From NCBI RefSeq assembly GCF_001510665.1, contig NZ_LMTI01000002.1, positions 708,003 through 765,676 of the forward strand: 57,674 nucleotides of DNA. Direction: 5' to 3'. Positions 8,728-17,068 of this stretch are shown here, piece by piece (within the stretch, counting starts at the first letter, position 1; every line of letters starts with the position of its first letter). The notes under the pieces were generated by a model. The model did not search any database. It saw nothing but the letters and a program-made list of their open reading frames with translations, and was not told where the DNA came from. The stretch is from Bacillus sp. FJAT-27445 (GTDB taxonomy: Bacteria; Bacillota; Bacilli; Bacillales; Cytobacillaceae). Position numbers and translations under genes: made by a program.

Positions 8728-8753
8728 TTACCCATAATCCAAACGGAGTAAAC
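8728..8753 (-). promoter_or_regulatory. Candidate second sigma-B promoter upstream of rsbR
   Basis: On the minus strand GTTTAC (complement of 8748-8753) and GGGTAA (complement of 8728-8733) are 14 bases apart. Each box has one mismatch from the sigma-B consensus. It would put the whole stressosome operon under sigma-B, beyond the internal promoter at 5886-5910. Confidence 0.55.
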
Positions 8754-8773
8754 GTGTTTGTTAACAATTTTCA

Positions 8774-8809
8774 TAAAATAAAAAGGCGGGCTCCCGTGAG
8801 GTGCCTGCC
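8774..8809 (-). terminator. Terminator of the ndoAI-ndoA operon
   Basis: On the minus strand a GGCAGGC...GCCCGCC stem (one mismatch) is followed by TTTTTATTTT. It separates ndoA from the rsbR promoters. The 8525-8870 gap otherwise holds only the promoters described. Confidence 0.8.
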
Positions 8810-8870
8810 TAAGATTGGAATGTTCATATGAGGTGGTTATGTAGAAAACGCCCGTTAAGAGCGTAGTTGG

Positions 8871-9221
8871 TTAAAACTCGATAAGACCAAGGCTTATCTG
8901 CAAGGCTTCATCCACTTTTTCCATCATCTCGTCATCAAGATGGGTAATCTTATCCGTCAGTCTTTGTTTGTCGATTGTACGGATTTGCTCCAGCAGGATG
9001 ACTGAATCCCGTTCAAAACCATAACGCTTCGCATTGATTTCAACATGGGTTGGCAGCTTTGCCTTCTGGATTTGCGCCGTGATCGCTGCAATGATTACTG
9101 TGGGACTAAACCGATTCCCAATGTCGTTTTGAATGACAAGTACCGGCCGGACGCCGCCTTGTTCGGAACCGACAACCGGGGAAAGGTCCGCAAAATAAAC
9201 GTCACCACGTTTGACAATCAA
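8871..9221 (-). CDS. ndoA: MazF-family endoribonuclease toxin NdoA (EndoA)
   Basis: The 116-residue protein is nearly colinear with B. subtilis NdoA/MazF, beginning [20 protein letters not shown] and keeping [15 protein letters not shown]. It cuts mRNA at UACAU-type sites and is neutralised by NdoAI. Start is TTG behind GGAGGATAATCCT. It lies 4 bp after the antitoxin gene, immediately upstream of the sigB operon as in B. subtilis. Confidence 0.96.
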   Translation of the reverse strand: MIVKRGDVYFADLSPVVGSEQGGVRPVLVIQNDIGNRFSPTVIIAAITAQIQKAKLPTHVEINAKRYGFERDSVILLEQIRTIDKQRLTDKITHLDDEMMEKVDEALQISLGLIEF

Positions 9222-9225
9222 AGGA

Positions 9226-9507
9226 TTATCCTCCGCTTACAAGACGTTCGACAGTGTGTTCCGCCTCATATTCTGCGAGGAATGCTTCCGATGCAATCGT
9301 CAAGTTGATTTTGGCCATCTCCATGTAGCCCCGCCTCATGGCTTCGCGAATTTGTCTCTTTTTCTTTTCGCGTAAATAAGCCTTTGTTGCCTGGTAAATA
9401 AATTCGCTGCGGTTCACATTTTCAAGCTTTACGATTCCGTCCAACTCGGTTAAAAGATGTTGCGGTAACTTTACCAGGATTTCCGTTGTTGCGCCAGTCT
9501 CTGACAC
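9226..9507 (-). CDS. ndoAI: Antitoxin NdoAI (MazE-like, ribbon-helix-helix)
   Basis: The 93-residue protein has an N-terminal ribbon-helix-helix DNA-binding domain ([19 protein letters not shown]) and the C-terminal toxin-binding end with [12 protein letters not shown] and TVERLVSGG, matching B. subtilis NdoAI. Start is GTG with a GGAGGTGTAGCTT ribosome site. It is co-transcribed with ndoA. Confidence 0.95.
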   Translation of the reverse strand: MSETGATTEILVKLPQHLLTELDGIVKLENVNRSEFIYQATKAYLREKKKRQIREAMRRGYMEMAKINLTIASEAFLAEYEAEHTVERLVSGG

Positions 9508-9732
9508 AAGCTACACCTCCACCATCACTATAAAGACCGTTTATTTTTTCGCTGTTTTCAGCGAAAAAGCCATTTTTCTCTTTTTTTAAATACATTTCAC
9601 CTCTGCCGGATGCCCCGACAAGAAGTTGCTATATTTTCTTACCAGTTCTAATAATACCATGATTCACAAGGCTTGCAAAGCCAATTCCGTAATCAACATG
9701 TAGTATTGGCATAAAAAAACGATTTTAATCCA

Positions 9733-10893
9733 TTAATCCGCCAGCAAATTGTTTTGCAGGCCAACCATTTCCCCCTCCTTCTTATACAAGCGGGGAACCC
9801 TGTTCGAGATGAGGCAGGGAATTTCATAATTAATCGTTCCAATGTTCCGGGCAATTTCATCAATCCCGACAAACTCTGCTCCCTGTCTGCCAATTAAAAT
9901 TACTTCCGTCCCGGGGGGAGCATATTCCTGGAGCCTAATCATGCATTGGTCCATGCATATCCTTCCAACAATCGGTGAGCGTTTTTCATTTACCAGTACT
10001 TCCTGTCCCTGAAGCTTTCGGATCCATCCGTCCGCATAGCCAATCGGAATGGTAGCAATCCACTCCTCGCCAGTTGCTTGATAGGTTGCGCCATAGCTGA
10101 TGTACTCGCCCTTTTGCAGCTTTTTGATTTGGACGATTCTTGAGTGAAGCGAAAAAGCCTCATGGAGCACTACGGGCAATTCCGATTTCATTTCCGGGGA
10201 TGGCGCAAGGCCGTACATTCCGATTCCCAGCCGTACCGCATTAAACCTTGCCTCCGGAAACCTTATCGCTGCGGCGCTATTGCTTGCATGGACCAAGCTT
10301 GGGCGATGGCTAAATACACCAAGCAAGTGGTTAAACTCCCGAAGCTGCTTACGGAAATAATCTGTTCCTGTTTCGTCCGCTGTTGCAAAATGGGTAAATA
10401 CCCCTTCTAGCAAAAATCTGCCATCTGCCTTGATTAACTCATCGGCCTGTTTTAATTCTTTGGCATCCTTGAAACCAATCCGCCCCATCCCTGTATCCAC
10501 CTTAATATGGATAGATAAGGAATGTTCGGCAAGGTGGGCAGAGGCCTCCTGCAGCCACTCCAAACTATAGGCCGTGACTGTTAGGCTGTTCTCGGCGGCA
10601 ACCTTTACATCTTCCGGCCTTGTCGCTCCTAGAATCAACATGGGGGCTTCTATCCCCTTTTTCCTTAGGGCAAGAGCTTCGTCCAAAAAGGCTACGGCCA
10701 AATATTCAGCACCCGCTGCAAGAGCGGTTTCCGCAACTTCCACCCCGCCATGCCCGTACGCGTTAGCTTTTACGACCGCAATTACCTTTACTTCTTCTGG
10801 GAAAAGCTTCTTTATTGATGTAATATTTTGTTCAATGTTTCCCAAATCAATTTCAGCCCATGTATCTCTGTAAAAAAAACCTTCCATATCCAT
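9733..10893 (-). CDS. alr: Alanine racemase
   Basis: The 386-residue PLP enzyme interconverts L- and D-alanine for cell wall synthesis. The PLP lysine is in VVKANAYGHG (K42), and the second catalytic residue is the tyrosine in SYGATY. Full family length. It feeds Ddl (21051-22121). The order ydcC-alr-ndoAI-ndoA is that of B. subtilis. Confidence 0.97.
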   Translation of the reverse strand: MDMEGFFYRDTWAEIDLGNIEQNITSIKKLFPEEVKVIAVVKANAYGHGGVEVAETALAAGAEYLAVAFLDEALALRKKGIEAPMLILGATRPEDVKVAAENSLTVTAYSLEWLQEASAHLAEHSLSIHIKVDTGMGRIGFKDAKELKQADELIKADGRFLLEGVFTHFATADETGTDYFRKQLREFNHLLGVFSHRPSLVHASNSAAAIRFPEARFNAVRLGIGMYGLAPSPEMKSELPVVLHEAFSLHSRIVQIKKLQKGEYISYGATYQATGEEWIATIPIGYADGWIRKLQGQEVLVNEKRSPIVGRICMDQCMIRLQEYAPPGTEVILIGRQGAEFVGIDEIARNIGTINYEIPCLISNRVPRLYKKEGEMVGLQNNLLAD

Positions 10894-11010
10894 TACGTCA
10901 CTTCCCTGGCATTGATTCGAGTTTCTGATTTCACTATTTTATCATAAGGCTGCTATGCCCATTAACAAATGGGCAACCGGTATTTTCTGCCGTTGATTCC
11001 ATGAATACAC

Positions 11011-11037
11011 AAAAAGCGGACCCTGTACCGGGCCCGC
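11011..11037 (-). terminator. Terminator of the ydcC gene
   Basis: On the minus strand GCGGGCCC-GGTACA-GGGTCCGC is followed by TTTTTG. It lies between ydcC and alr. Confidence 0.9.
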
Positions 11038-11055
11038 CTGATAATTGAGGTAATC

Positions 11056-12078
11056 TTATTTTGACAATTCTCCCTGGACGGTCCTCGCGATGGAAACCAT
11101 CTCATCCTTTGTTAAATCATTGGAAGCAATCATGTAGTCCACTCCGCTGTCTGTCCAGGTTAGCGAATGGTCGGTGAGGGCTCCCACTGTAAAACCAAGG
11201 TCGGCTGGCTCTCCATTTACAACAACGGGATAAGAGGCGGATGCTGCCTCAACTACCCTCTTCTCCTGGACAAGTGTAAATGTTTTTGTGCCCCCGTATG
11301 TTAGAATTACCCGTTTTCCATCCTCAATAGCCATTTCTTTTTCGGAAAGGAAAGAGACTCCTTCAAGTTCCTCAGTAGGGTATTTAACCGTAAAGGAAGT
11401 ATCATCCACGCCCGCCTCTGCCATCACAGGCGTACCAATTTGCGCTCTGGTCATGTTTTTCTTCATTTCAAAATCATCCTTGTCAAAACTGGCGTTGAAT
11501 TTCACTTTTGAAAACTCCACCATAACAAGGGCGTTCCGGTCCGCATCCATGACCTTGACAACTGCTGGGGATAGATCCTTTTTATTGAATTTAATTTCCT
11601 GGGTCGGAAGCATTTGGTTGTTTTGATACCGCGTTTTCGTTTCGAACACATAGTAGTCCTTTGTTGAGGAGAACTTCGCCTCTTTGTCAGCAACAATATC
11701 TTTTATTAAGGATTCGTACAGGTATGCCTGGCTGCTGTTTTTAGGCCAGTCACTCTGGAAGCGGAAGCTTTTTTTCAAGGCAGGTGTTAACACAAAAACT
11801 CCATCATCATTTCTAAGAATCATCTGGCTTTGGTCTTTCTTGGCATTTTTTAAATTAACACGATAATAGGCAGGATCCTTATGCCAAATTTCTACCTTAT
11901 AAACCTGTGGTTTTGCGCCCATTGACAGTGTCATCGTCGCATTCGCTTTATACCCTGACAACTTATCCAGCTTTCCTGCAAGCTGATCCCGGACGGATTC
12001 CTGCGATTTTGCACCGCAGGCTGACAGGGCTAAAACAGCCAGCAACCCGGCAATAACGAGCAACACCTTTTTCCTCAT
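11056..12078 (-). CDS. ydcC: LolA-like lipoprotein (YdcC)
   Basis: The 340-residue lipoprotein begins MRKKVLLVIAGLLAVL and has a lipobox LSAC, so it should be anchored on the outer face of the membrane. The remainder looks like the LolA/LppX-type beta fold of YdcC. Start is set at 12078, where AAGGGG lies 8 bases before the ATG and the signal peptide begins; the frame is open 33 codons further upstream. YdcC is sporulation-linked in B. subtilis, but its molecular role is unclear. Confidence 0.88.
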   Translation of the reverse strand: MRKKVLLVIAGLLAVLALSACGAKSQESVRDQLAGKLDKLSGYKANATMTLSMGAKPQVYKVEIWHKDPAYYRVNLKNAKKDQSQMILRNDDGVFVLTPALKKSFRFQSDWPKNSSQAYLYESLIKDIVADKEAKFSSTKDYYVFETKTRYQNNQMLPTQEIKFNKKDLSPAVVKVMDADRNALVMVEFSKVKFNASFDKDDFEMKKNMTRAQIGTPVMAEAGVDDTSFTVKYPTEELEGVSFLSEKEMAIEDGKRVILTYGGTKTFTLVQEKRVVEAASASYPVVVNGEPADLGFTVGALTDHSLTWTDSGVDYMIASNDLTKDEMVSIARTVQGELSK

Positions 12079-12252
12079 TCCTTCAACCCCTTCTGTTCTC
12101 ATATCATCGTTTTGGAAAGCGGCATCCGGTCGCCCTGCTGCCTGTCTTCCCTGTGTCATTATGAATATATGAGACAACCATGGACAATATGTTAACGAAT
12201 GGATTGAATTATGGGCTGGTCATTTGTCCAGTTCTTTTAACACAGCCTTAAC

Positions 12253-12281
12253 AAAAGAGAAGAGCCGAATCAGCTCTCCTC
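12253..12281 (-). terminator. Hairpin at the end of acpS
   Basis: On the minus strand GAGAGC...GCTCTTCTC is followed by TTTTG. The stem begins within the acpS stop codon. Confidence 0.6.
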
Positions 12282-12623
12282 GATGACAACATATGCAGCT
12301 GCATATTGCTTTGTATGGGTAATGGATAGGTGGGCCTTCCGGCTTGAAGGGAGCAAGAAAAAAGGCTTACCGAGAGGGTCCTTACCGACTTCGATATCCA
12401 GGAAGGAAAGAGACGCACCAATACCAGTCCCAATCGCTTTGGCATAGGCCTCTTTGGCAGCAAACCTTCCCGCCAGGTATTCTGCCCTTCTTTTGGCTGG
12501 TAGCTTGCTGAATTCCTCCTTCTCCCTCTCTGTCAAAATACGGTCTGGAAACTTCGTCTGTCTCTCCATCAATTCCCTAATCCTGCCTATCTCGATCAAA
12601 TCAATTCCAATCCCTCTTATCAT
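12270..12623 (-). CDS. acpS: Holo-[acyl-carrier-protein] synthase AcpS
   Basis: The 117-residue protein transfers the 4'-phosphopantetheine of CoA to apo-ACP. The magnesium/CoA motifs GIDLIEIGRI and FAAKEAYAKAIGTGIG are intact. I place the start at 12623 (MIRGIGIDL), matching the family length of about 120; the frame is open 39 codons upstream. It is followed by ydcC. Confidence 0.95.
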   Translation of the reverse strand: MIRGIGIDLIEIGRIRELMERQTKFPDRILTEREKEEFSKLPAKRRAEYLAGRFAAKEAYAKAIGTGIGASLSFLDIEVGKDPLGKPFFLLPSSRKAHLSITHTKQYAAAYVVIEES

Positions 12624-12743
12624 TGTGTCCAACTTCCTTCTAACGATGATTTTGCAAGCATACGAATAACCTGAATGGATTTGCAGGCGACTTCCGGCTA
12701 AGATGTTAGTATCGCTATAATTTTGTCGTTTAGGAGGCACCCC

Positions 12744-13328
12744 ATGTTTACGAGAACCGAAACCTTTGGCCAGTTCATCCGTTTTTATCCTGTCGTATCA
12801 ACAATTGCAGCCATCAACCTCCTCTTTTATCTAGTAACGGTTTTGCCCTTTTTCCCAAACTACTGGTTCATTTTTACATTTACGGGCGTAAATCTTTATA
12901 TTGCGGAGGGGGAAATCTGGAGGCTAGTTACCCCGATTATTATGCATAGCGGGTTTTCCCACTTTTTGTTTAACACCTTCTCGCTTGTCCTTTTTGGCCC
13001 GGGGTTGGAGCGTATGCTTGGAGGCGTAAAATTCGTTGTTGTGTATTTTGTATCCGGCATTGCCGCGAACTTCGCCACTTTTCTTCTTGAACCTGCAACC
13101 TACAGCCATGTTGGTTCCAGTGGAGCAATCTTCGGCCTGTTCGGCTACTATATCGCGATTGTGTTATTACGCAAAAGAAATATGACGCGCCAGGACAGCC
13201 AGGTAATTGTGACGATTGCTGCGATAAGTATAATCATGACCTTCCTTCAGCCAAATATCAATATTACCGCCCATCTATTCGGGCTTTTGTCTGGATTCCT
13301 GCTAGGGGCAGCCGCAGGCCGGAAATAA
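12744..13328 (+). CDS. ydcA: Rhomboid family intramembrane serine protease (YdcA-like)
   Basis: The 194-residue membrane protein has about six hydrophobic segments. The catalytic serine is in GSSGAIFG and the histidine in TAHLFG; HSGFSHFLFN is also typical of rhomboids. Start is the ATG at 12744 behind TAGGAGG. It is divergent from acpS, as in B. subtilis. The substrate is unknown. Confidence 0.92.
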   Translation: MFTRTETFGQFIRFYPVVSTIAAINLLFYLVTVLPFFPNYWFIFTFTGVNLYIAEGEIWRLVTPIIMHSGFSHFLFNTFSLVLFGPGLERMLGGVKFVVVYFVSGIAANFATFLLEPATYSHVGSSGAIFGLFGYYIAIVLLRKRNMTRQDSQVIVTIAAISIIMTFLQPNINITAHLFGLLSGFLLGAAAGRK

Positions 13329-13364
13329 CTGCTGAAAATCCAGAAATAACTCTTTTACCCAGGT

Positions 13365-14816
13365 TCAATAGGACCCTGGCCCGGAGCGTGAAAACCAGCT
13401 GTAAATGGCTATGGCATCCGAAGAATCCACATCCTGGACACTTCCTCCGGCAATCCCTGTACCCGATTTTGCACTAGCATCAATTTTGGCCAGTTTTTTT
13501 CGCCTCTGAAAATAGCTCTCTTTCATGGCTAGGGATTGGATTTTATTTTTTTGCAAATAGACGGTTGTCTTTGCTAGCAATCTGTATTGGAGGCAAAGCT
13601 GTTCTCCCTCAATTCCCAACCCGGCAGCCCGGTACCGCGCGTATGCCCAAAGCGCCGCGATGGCCGGTACAAGAAGCGCAAAATAACCCCAGGGCTGGAA
13701 AAAGCCTGCGATAACAGCGGCTGGCGGAAGAGTAAAAATAATATACCTGAACATATACCTTCCAAGCGCCCTCTTAGGCAAAGGGATGAGGTTTGTGTTA
13801 AAATCATACCCTTGTAAATGCGTCCCAAGAATCGGGCCAACTTGTTCAAGCCTTACCATTGGGAGAATCAATATCCTTGAACTATCCTTTTCAGCCGCGG
13901 ATCCCCCAGCACTATTGAGGTGAACAGCCGCATATCCAAGCAGTTCCCTGACTGGATTTTGGATAATTTGGACAGCCTGGATCCTCCGCAGTGGGATGGT
14001 AATCTTCCTTTTTTCCAGTAGCCCGCGGGAAATGACAAATTCCTCTTCCGTTTTTTCAATTGAGAAATTTCCGTATTTTAGCATCATCCCGGCTATGGCA
14101 ATCAACCAGGCAGCCAAAAACGCCACAAAAAAAAGGATGCTAATGATAACCGCGCCGGTTGAGGCAAAATGCTCAAAATTCTTAAATACCTTCTTATATG
14201 GAATAAATTCCTCAAATTGAAAGAAGAAGGCAAGCACAGCCGAAATGACCACGCCTACTCCCCCTGATGTGGAAGCCATTAGGAATAAGGTAGTGAGCGG
14301 CATTTTGTAAAGTGTTCTGTTTGGAAGCACTAGTCCATCCTGGCTGTCAGTAATCGGTTTTTTTCCTTTTCCAGCTGATATCGCTTCCTCAAGCTGGGAC
14401 GCATCCATTTTGGAGATCGCGGAAAAAACAGCTTCCGAGCCTTCTATTCCGGCTCCGCCTCCAGCAGTTTCTATCTTTATTTGAACAAGGCCGAACAGCC
14501 GCTGCAAAATCCCCTCACTCCGGTCGACACTTTGAATTCTTTCCAAAGGAATGTATCTTTTTTTCATAATAAATATGCCATACTCAAGCCGGAGTTCATT
14601 CTCCTCAATTCTGTACGTAAACCGATACCAGGACAGGACGCCTGCAAGCAGGGCAGCCACAATGCCTATACCTGCGGCAATATAGTAAAATGCATCCCAT
14701 TCCGTTCTAGACCCCAAAAACAGAAACGCCGCGAATGGAACAAGTACGCCCTTTAATTGCTTAATCGCATTAGCGACGGCGGCAATGGGATGGAGTCTCT
14801 TCGGTTCAAACATCAT
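13365..14816 (-). CDS. ydbT: PH-domain membrane protein, YdbT-like
   Basis: About 483 residues with several transmembrane segments and three bacterial PH (bPH2) modules, seen as repeats of IPLERIQSVDRSEG, IPLRRIQAVQIIQNPVRELLG and TTVYLQKNKIQSLA. B. subtilis YdbST protects against the antimicrobial amylocyclicin. Three ATG codons in a row (14819, 14816, 14813) overlap the ydbS stop; the middle one has the best spacing from AAGGGTGG. Confidence 0.88.
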   Translation of the reverse strand: MMFEPKRLHPIAAVANAIKQLKGVLVPFAAFLFLGSRTEWDAFYYIAAGIGIVAALLAGVLSWYRFTYRIEENELRLEYGIFIMKKRYIPLERIQSVDRSEGILQRLFGLVQIKIETAGGGAGIEGSEAVFSAISKMDASQLEEAISAGKGKKPITDSQDGLVLPNRTLYKMPLTTLFLMASTSGGVGVVISAVLAFFFQFEEFIPYKKVFKNFEHFASTGAVIISILFFVAFLAAWLIAIAGMMLKYGNFSIEKTEEEFVISRGLLEKRKITIPLRRIQAVQIIQNPVRELLGYAAVHLNSAGGSAAEKDSSRILILPMVRLEQVGPILGTHLQGYDFNTNLIPLPKRALGRYMFRYIIFTLPPAAVIAGFFQPWGYFALLVPAIAALWAYARYRAAGLGIEGEQLCLQYRLLAKTTVYLQKNKIQSLAMKESYFQRRKKLAKIDASAKSGTGIAGGSVQDVDSSDAIAIYSWFSRSGPGSY

Positions 14817-15285
14817 CATCCGCCACCCTTGCAAGCCTCGATATTTGCGCCCTTAACGCCTCAGCTTCTTCTTCTTCTAGCGCTGGTATTTCATGGATGG
14901 TCGCAGCTGTCGACACCATAATAGCCCTAAGCCCAAACCTTCTTAAAATTGGTCCTTGGAATGTATCGACATGCTGGACCCTTGCCATTGGAATAAGAGA
15001 ACGCCTAATTACAAATATTCCGTTCTGAAGCTCAATTTCATGCTCCCTGACCTCGTACCTCCACCGCTTCCATCTTAGCTCCGGGAATAAAAAAACAGTG
15101 AATACCGTCACGACAAATGAGATAAGGCATAGGACAACCGGAATCCACAGTTTCCATTCAAATACCGTGGACAGCACTACCGCCAGTATCGATGGAATCC
15201 AGACGTACAATGACGCAAGCACACCCGATATTCGCCAAACCAGAAGTGCCTTACGTGAGATTCTTTTTTCAGGCTGTGTAATCAT
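14806..15285 (-). CDS. ydbS: PH-domain membrane protein, YdbS-like
   Basis: The 159-residue protein (same length as B. subtilis YdbS) has two transmembrane segments and one bPH2 domain with RRSLIPMARVQHVDTFQGPILRRFG in its second half. Start is the ATG at 15285, 6 bases after a GGAGG site. It overlaps ydbT and is probably its partner. Confidence 0.9.
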   Translation of the reverse strand: MITQPEKRISRKALLVWRISGVLASLYVWIPSILAVVLSTVFEWKLWIPVVLCLISFVVTVFTVFLFPELRWKRWRYEVREHEIELQNGIFVIRRSLIPMARVQHVDTFQGPILRRFGLRAIMVSTAATIHEIPALEEEEAEALRAQISRLARVADDDV

Positions 15286-15362
15286 ATGTATCCTCCGTTT
15301 TCCCCACATCTACTACATCTAGTATACCGGAGGATCCCTAGCGCCGCATCTTGAAGAATTGT

Positions 15363-16331
15363 TTACTTAATTCTAAAGGAAGCTTGGTCAATGATTTCAA
15401 TGTAGGGTTTGCCCCTCAAATCATTCATTAGCCGAAATAAGGCCGCATCCTTTTCCTTTGCTTCAATCATACAATCGATTTCAGGAACGGTACCCTTCAC
15501 TCTTTGCAAAAAATCAAGGAACATTGCAGGATCAATATATCCTGCATGGGCCCTGAACTCGCTCTTCGACTTCGGGCTGGAAATGTGCATTTTTATAGGA
15601 AGCGGAGACCATGACCAGGAAGTGGCCACCCTTTCCCAATCTTCCTCCCAGCCTTTCCCGCCACCATTATGGGCTAGGTGATGGTGATAATCGAAGACAC
15701 AGGGAACGCCAAGCTTTTCGCATAAATACAGGCATTCCTTAAGCGTGAAGGTCGTATCATCATTTTCCAGCATGACCATATCCTGCAACTTGCGAGGAAG
15801 ATAGGCCCAGTTATGAATGAACATCTCGAGTGCTTTTTCCTTGTCATTATATCCGCCGCCTATATGGATGACACAACGGTGTTTCGGCTGAATACCCATT
15901 CCCTTAAGAATTTGGTAGTGCATCGAAAGCGTTTGAATGGATGTTTTTAAAATATCCTGCTTGTTCGTATTCAAGACGACGAAATGGTCGGGATGAAAAT
16001 CGACTCTCGAAGGATGTTCCTTTAAAAAGGCGGCAATATTCCGGAACCCTTCCTCTAGAGGGGTTATATAATCCCAATCGGACAATTCTTCATGGTTCGC
16101 CAACGGAATCAGGCGGGAACTGAAACGAAAAAAACGAATGTCGTTGGCTAGATTATGCCGGAGGAGCCTTAGGCAATTCTCCAGGTTGGAGAGGGCTATC
16201 CTTTCCAATTTCCGGATGGCAGCCTCCCTGTCCTTCAACCGCTGAAATTGGGCAAATGTCATTGTCTGTGACGGTGAACAATGCTCGACTACCGTACTCA
16301 TCGCAACATACCCAAGTCTGACAATAGTCAT
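15363..16331 (-). CDS. uvsE: UV damage endonuclease UvsE
   Basis: The 322-residue TIM-barrel endonuclease nicks DNA 5' to UV photoproducts. RLGYVAMS at the start, KHRCVIHIGGGYNDKEKAL, MLENDD, FDYHHHLAHN and MHISSPK are the family's metal-binding and active-site segments. Start at 16331 has GGAGGG upstream. It is a separate unit from ydbS. Confidence 0.93.
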   Translation of the reverse strand: MTIVRLGYVAMSTVVEHCSPSQTMTFAQFQRLKDREAAIRKLERIALSNLENCLRLLRHNLANDIRFFRFSSRLIPLANHEELSDWDYITPLEEGFRNIAAFLKEHPSRVDFHPDHFVVLNTNKQDILKTSIQTLSMHYQILKGMGIQPKHRCVIHIGGGYNDKEKALEMFIHNWAYLPRKLQDMVMLENDDTTFTLKECLYLCEKLGVPCVFDYHHHLAHNGGGKGWEEDWERVATSWSWSPLPIKMHISSPKSKSEFRAHAGYIDPAMFLDFLQRVKGTVPEIDCMIEAKEKDAALFRLMNDLRGKPYIEIIDQASFRIK

Positions 16332-16396
16332 CTGGCATCCCTCCAATAAAAACTTTACATTTAGCATGCCTATTGTCCCTGAAAATCATTAAAAAA

Positions 16397-16420
16397 CACG
16401 GGTTCCAATGGGAACCCGTG
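16397..16420. repeat. Hairpin copy 1, terminator-like
   Basis: A perfect stem CACGGGTTCC/GGAACCCGTG with a short loop. Minus-strand reading is followed by TTTTTTAATG, so it can terminate leftward transcription. A near-identical copy is at 17037-17060. Confidence 0.75.
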
Positions 16421-16534
16421 CCAAATTGTCGACTAAAGGCAGCGAGAGGTTACCCACTCACTGCTTTTTGCAATTTATATGGAATTATGAAGGTTAAAGG
16501 GTTCTCCCCCACAAAAAGTGGTTTTAGCGAATAT

Positions 16535-16661
16535 GTTGATTTGCGCTACGGGTACACGCTTTCCGCGGGGCGTCAGTGGAGCCTCCTCGGCGCTTGCGCC
16601 TGTGGGGTCTCCACCTTGCCGCTACATCCCGCCGGAGTCGGTACCCTCCGCTCCAATCAAC
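16535..16661 (-). repeat. Bacillus dispersed palindromic repeat, copy 1
   Basis: About 127 bp bounded by GTTGATT and AATCAAC. It contains CTTTCCGCGGGGCG, a CGGCGCTTGCGCC hairpin and GGGGTCTCCACC. I recognise this as the GC-rich MITE-like repeat common between Bacillaceae genes. It has no coding potential of its own. Confidence 0.75.
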
Positions 16662-16825
16662 ACAAAAGTTGGGCGTATTAATCATAAACCATCACTTATG
16701 GTGAAGAATCGGGTTAAATTAAACTTAACTTAAGAATTATTTCCAATTCTTCACATTCATAGGCTTGATTTTAGTCATCATCAGGCATCTCATAAATAGT
16801 GTTCTTTTTAAAAAGAGAATTTCAT

Positions 16826-16949
16826 TTGATTGGAATGGAGGGTGGCGACTCCGGCGGTAAAAGCGGGATAGTCGAGACCCTGGACTGAGCGTAGCGAGGG
16901 AAGCGGCTCGGCCCCGCCCGCGGAAAGCGTCCACCCGGAATGGAAATCT
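16826..16949 (+). repeat. Bacillus dispersed palindromic repeat, copy 2 (inverted)
   Basis: It is related to copy 1 read on the other strand: TTGATTGGAATGGAGGGT at one end, CCGCCCGCGGAAAGCG and GGAATGGAAATC at the other. The centre differs (CTGAGCGTAGCGAGG replaces the CGCTTGCG hairpin). Confidence 0.7.
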
Positions 16950-16985
16950 AGAGACGCATTGTCATTTCAATTTATATTTCAAATT

Positions 16986-17034
16986 AAAAAAGACTGTAGG
17001 CAAACCCGAAACTCTTCGAGTTTGTCTACAGTCT
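16986..17034 (-). terminator. Terminator of cshA
   Basis: On the minus strand AGACTGTAGACAAAC pairs with GTTTGCCTACAGTCT and is followed by TTTTTA, about 35 bp after the cshA stop. Confidence 0.9.
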
Positions 17035-17036
17035 GA

Positions 17037-17060
17037 CACGGGTTCCAATGGGAACCAGTG
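17037..17060. repeat. Hairpin copy 2
   Basis: CACGGGTTCCAATGGGAACC with a nearly complete stem (one mismatch, AGTG for CGTG). It duplicates 16397-16420 at the other edge of the repeat-rich gap. Confidence 0.7.
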
Positions 17061-17068
17061 CCTGAATG

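Larger units (their letters stand above)
16332..17068. other. Gene-free repeat-rich gap
   Basis: I see no convincing gene in these 737 bp. They hold two inverted copies of a Bacillus palindromic repeat (16535-16661, 16826-16949), two copies of the hairpin CACGGGTTCCAATGGGAACC (16397-16420, 17037-17060) that bracket them, and the cshA terminator (16986-17034). Confidence 0.8.

Noticed and set aside
16373-16934. Several ORFs of 65-102 residues in the uvsE-cshA gap
   Set aside because: They arise from GC-rich palindromic repeats and show no ribosome sites or protein families.
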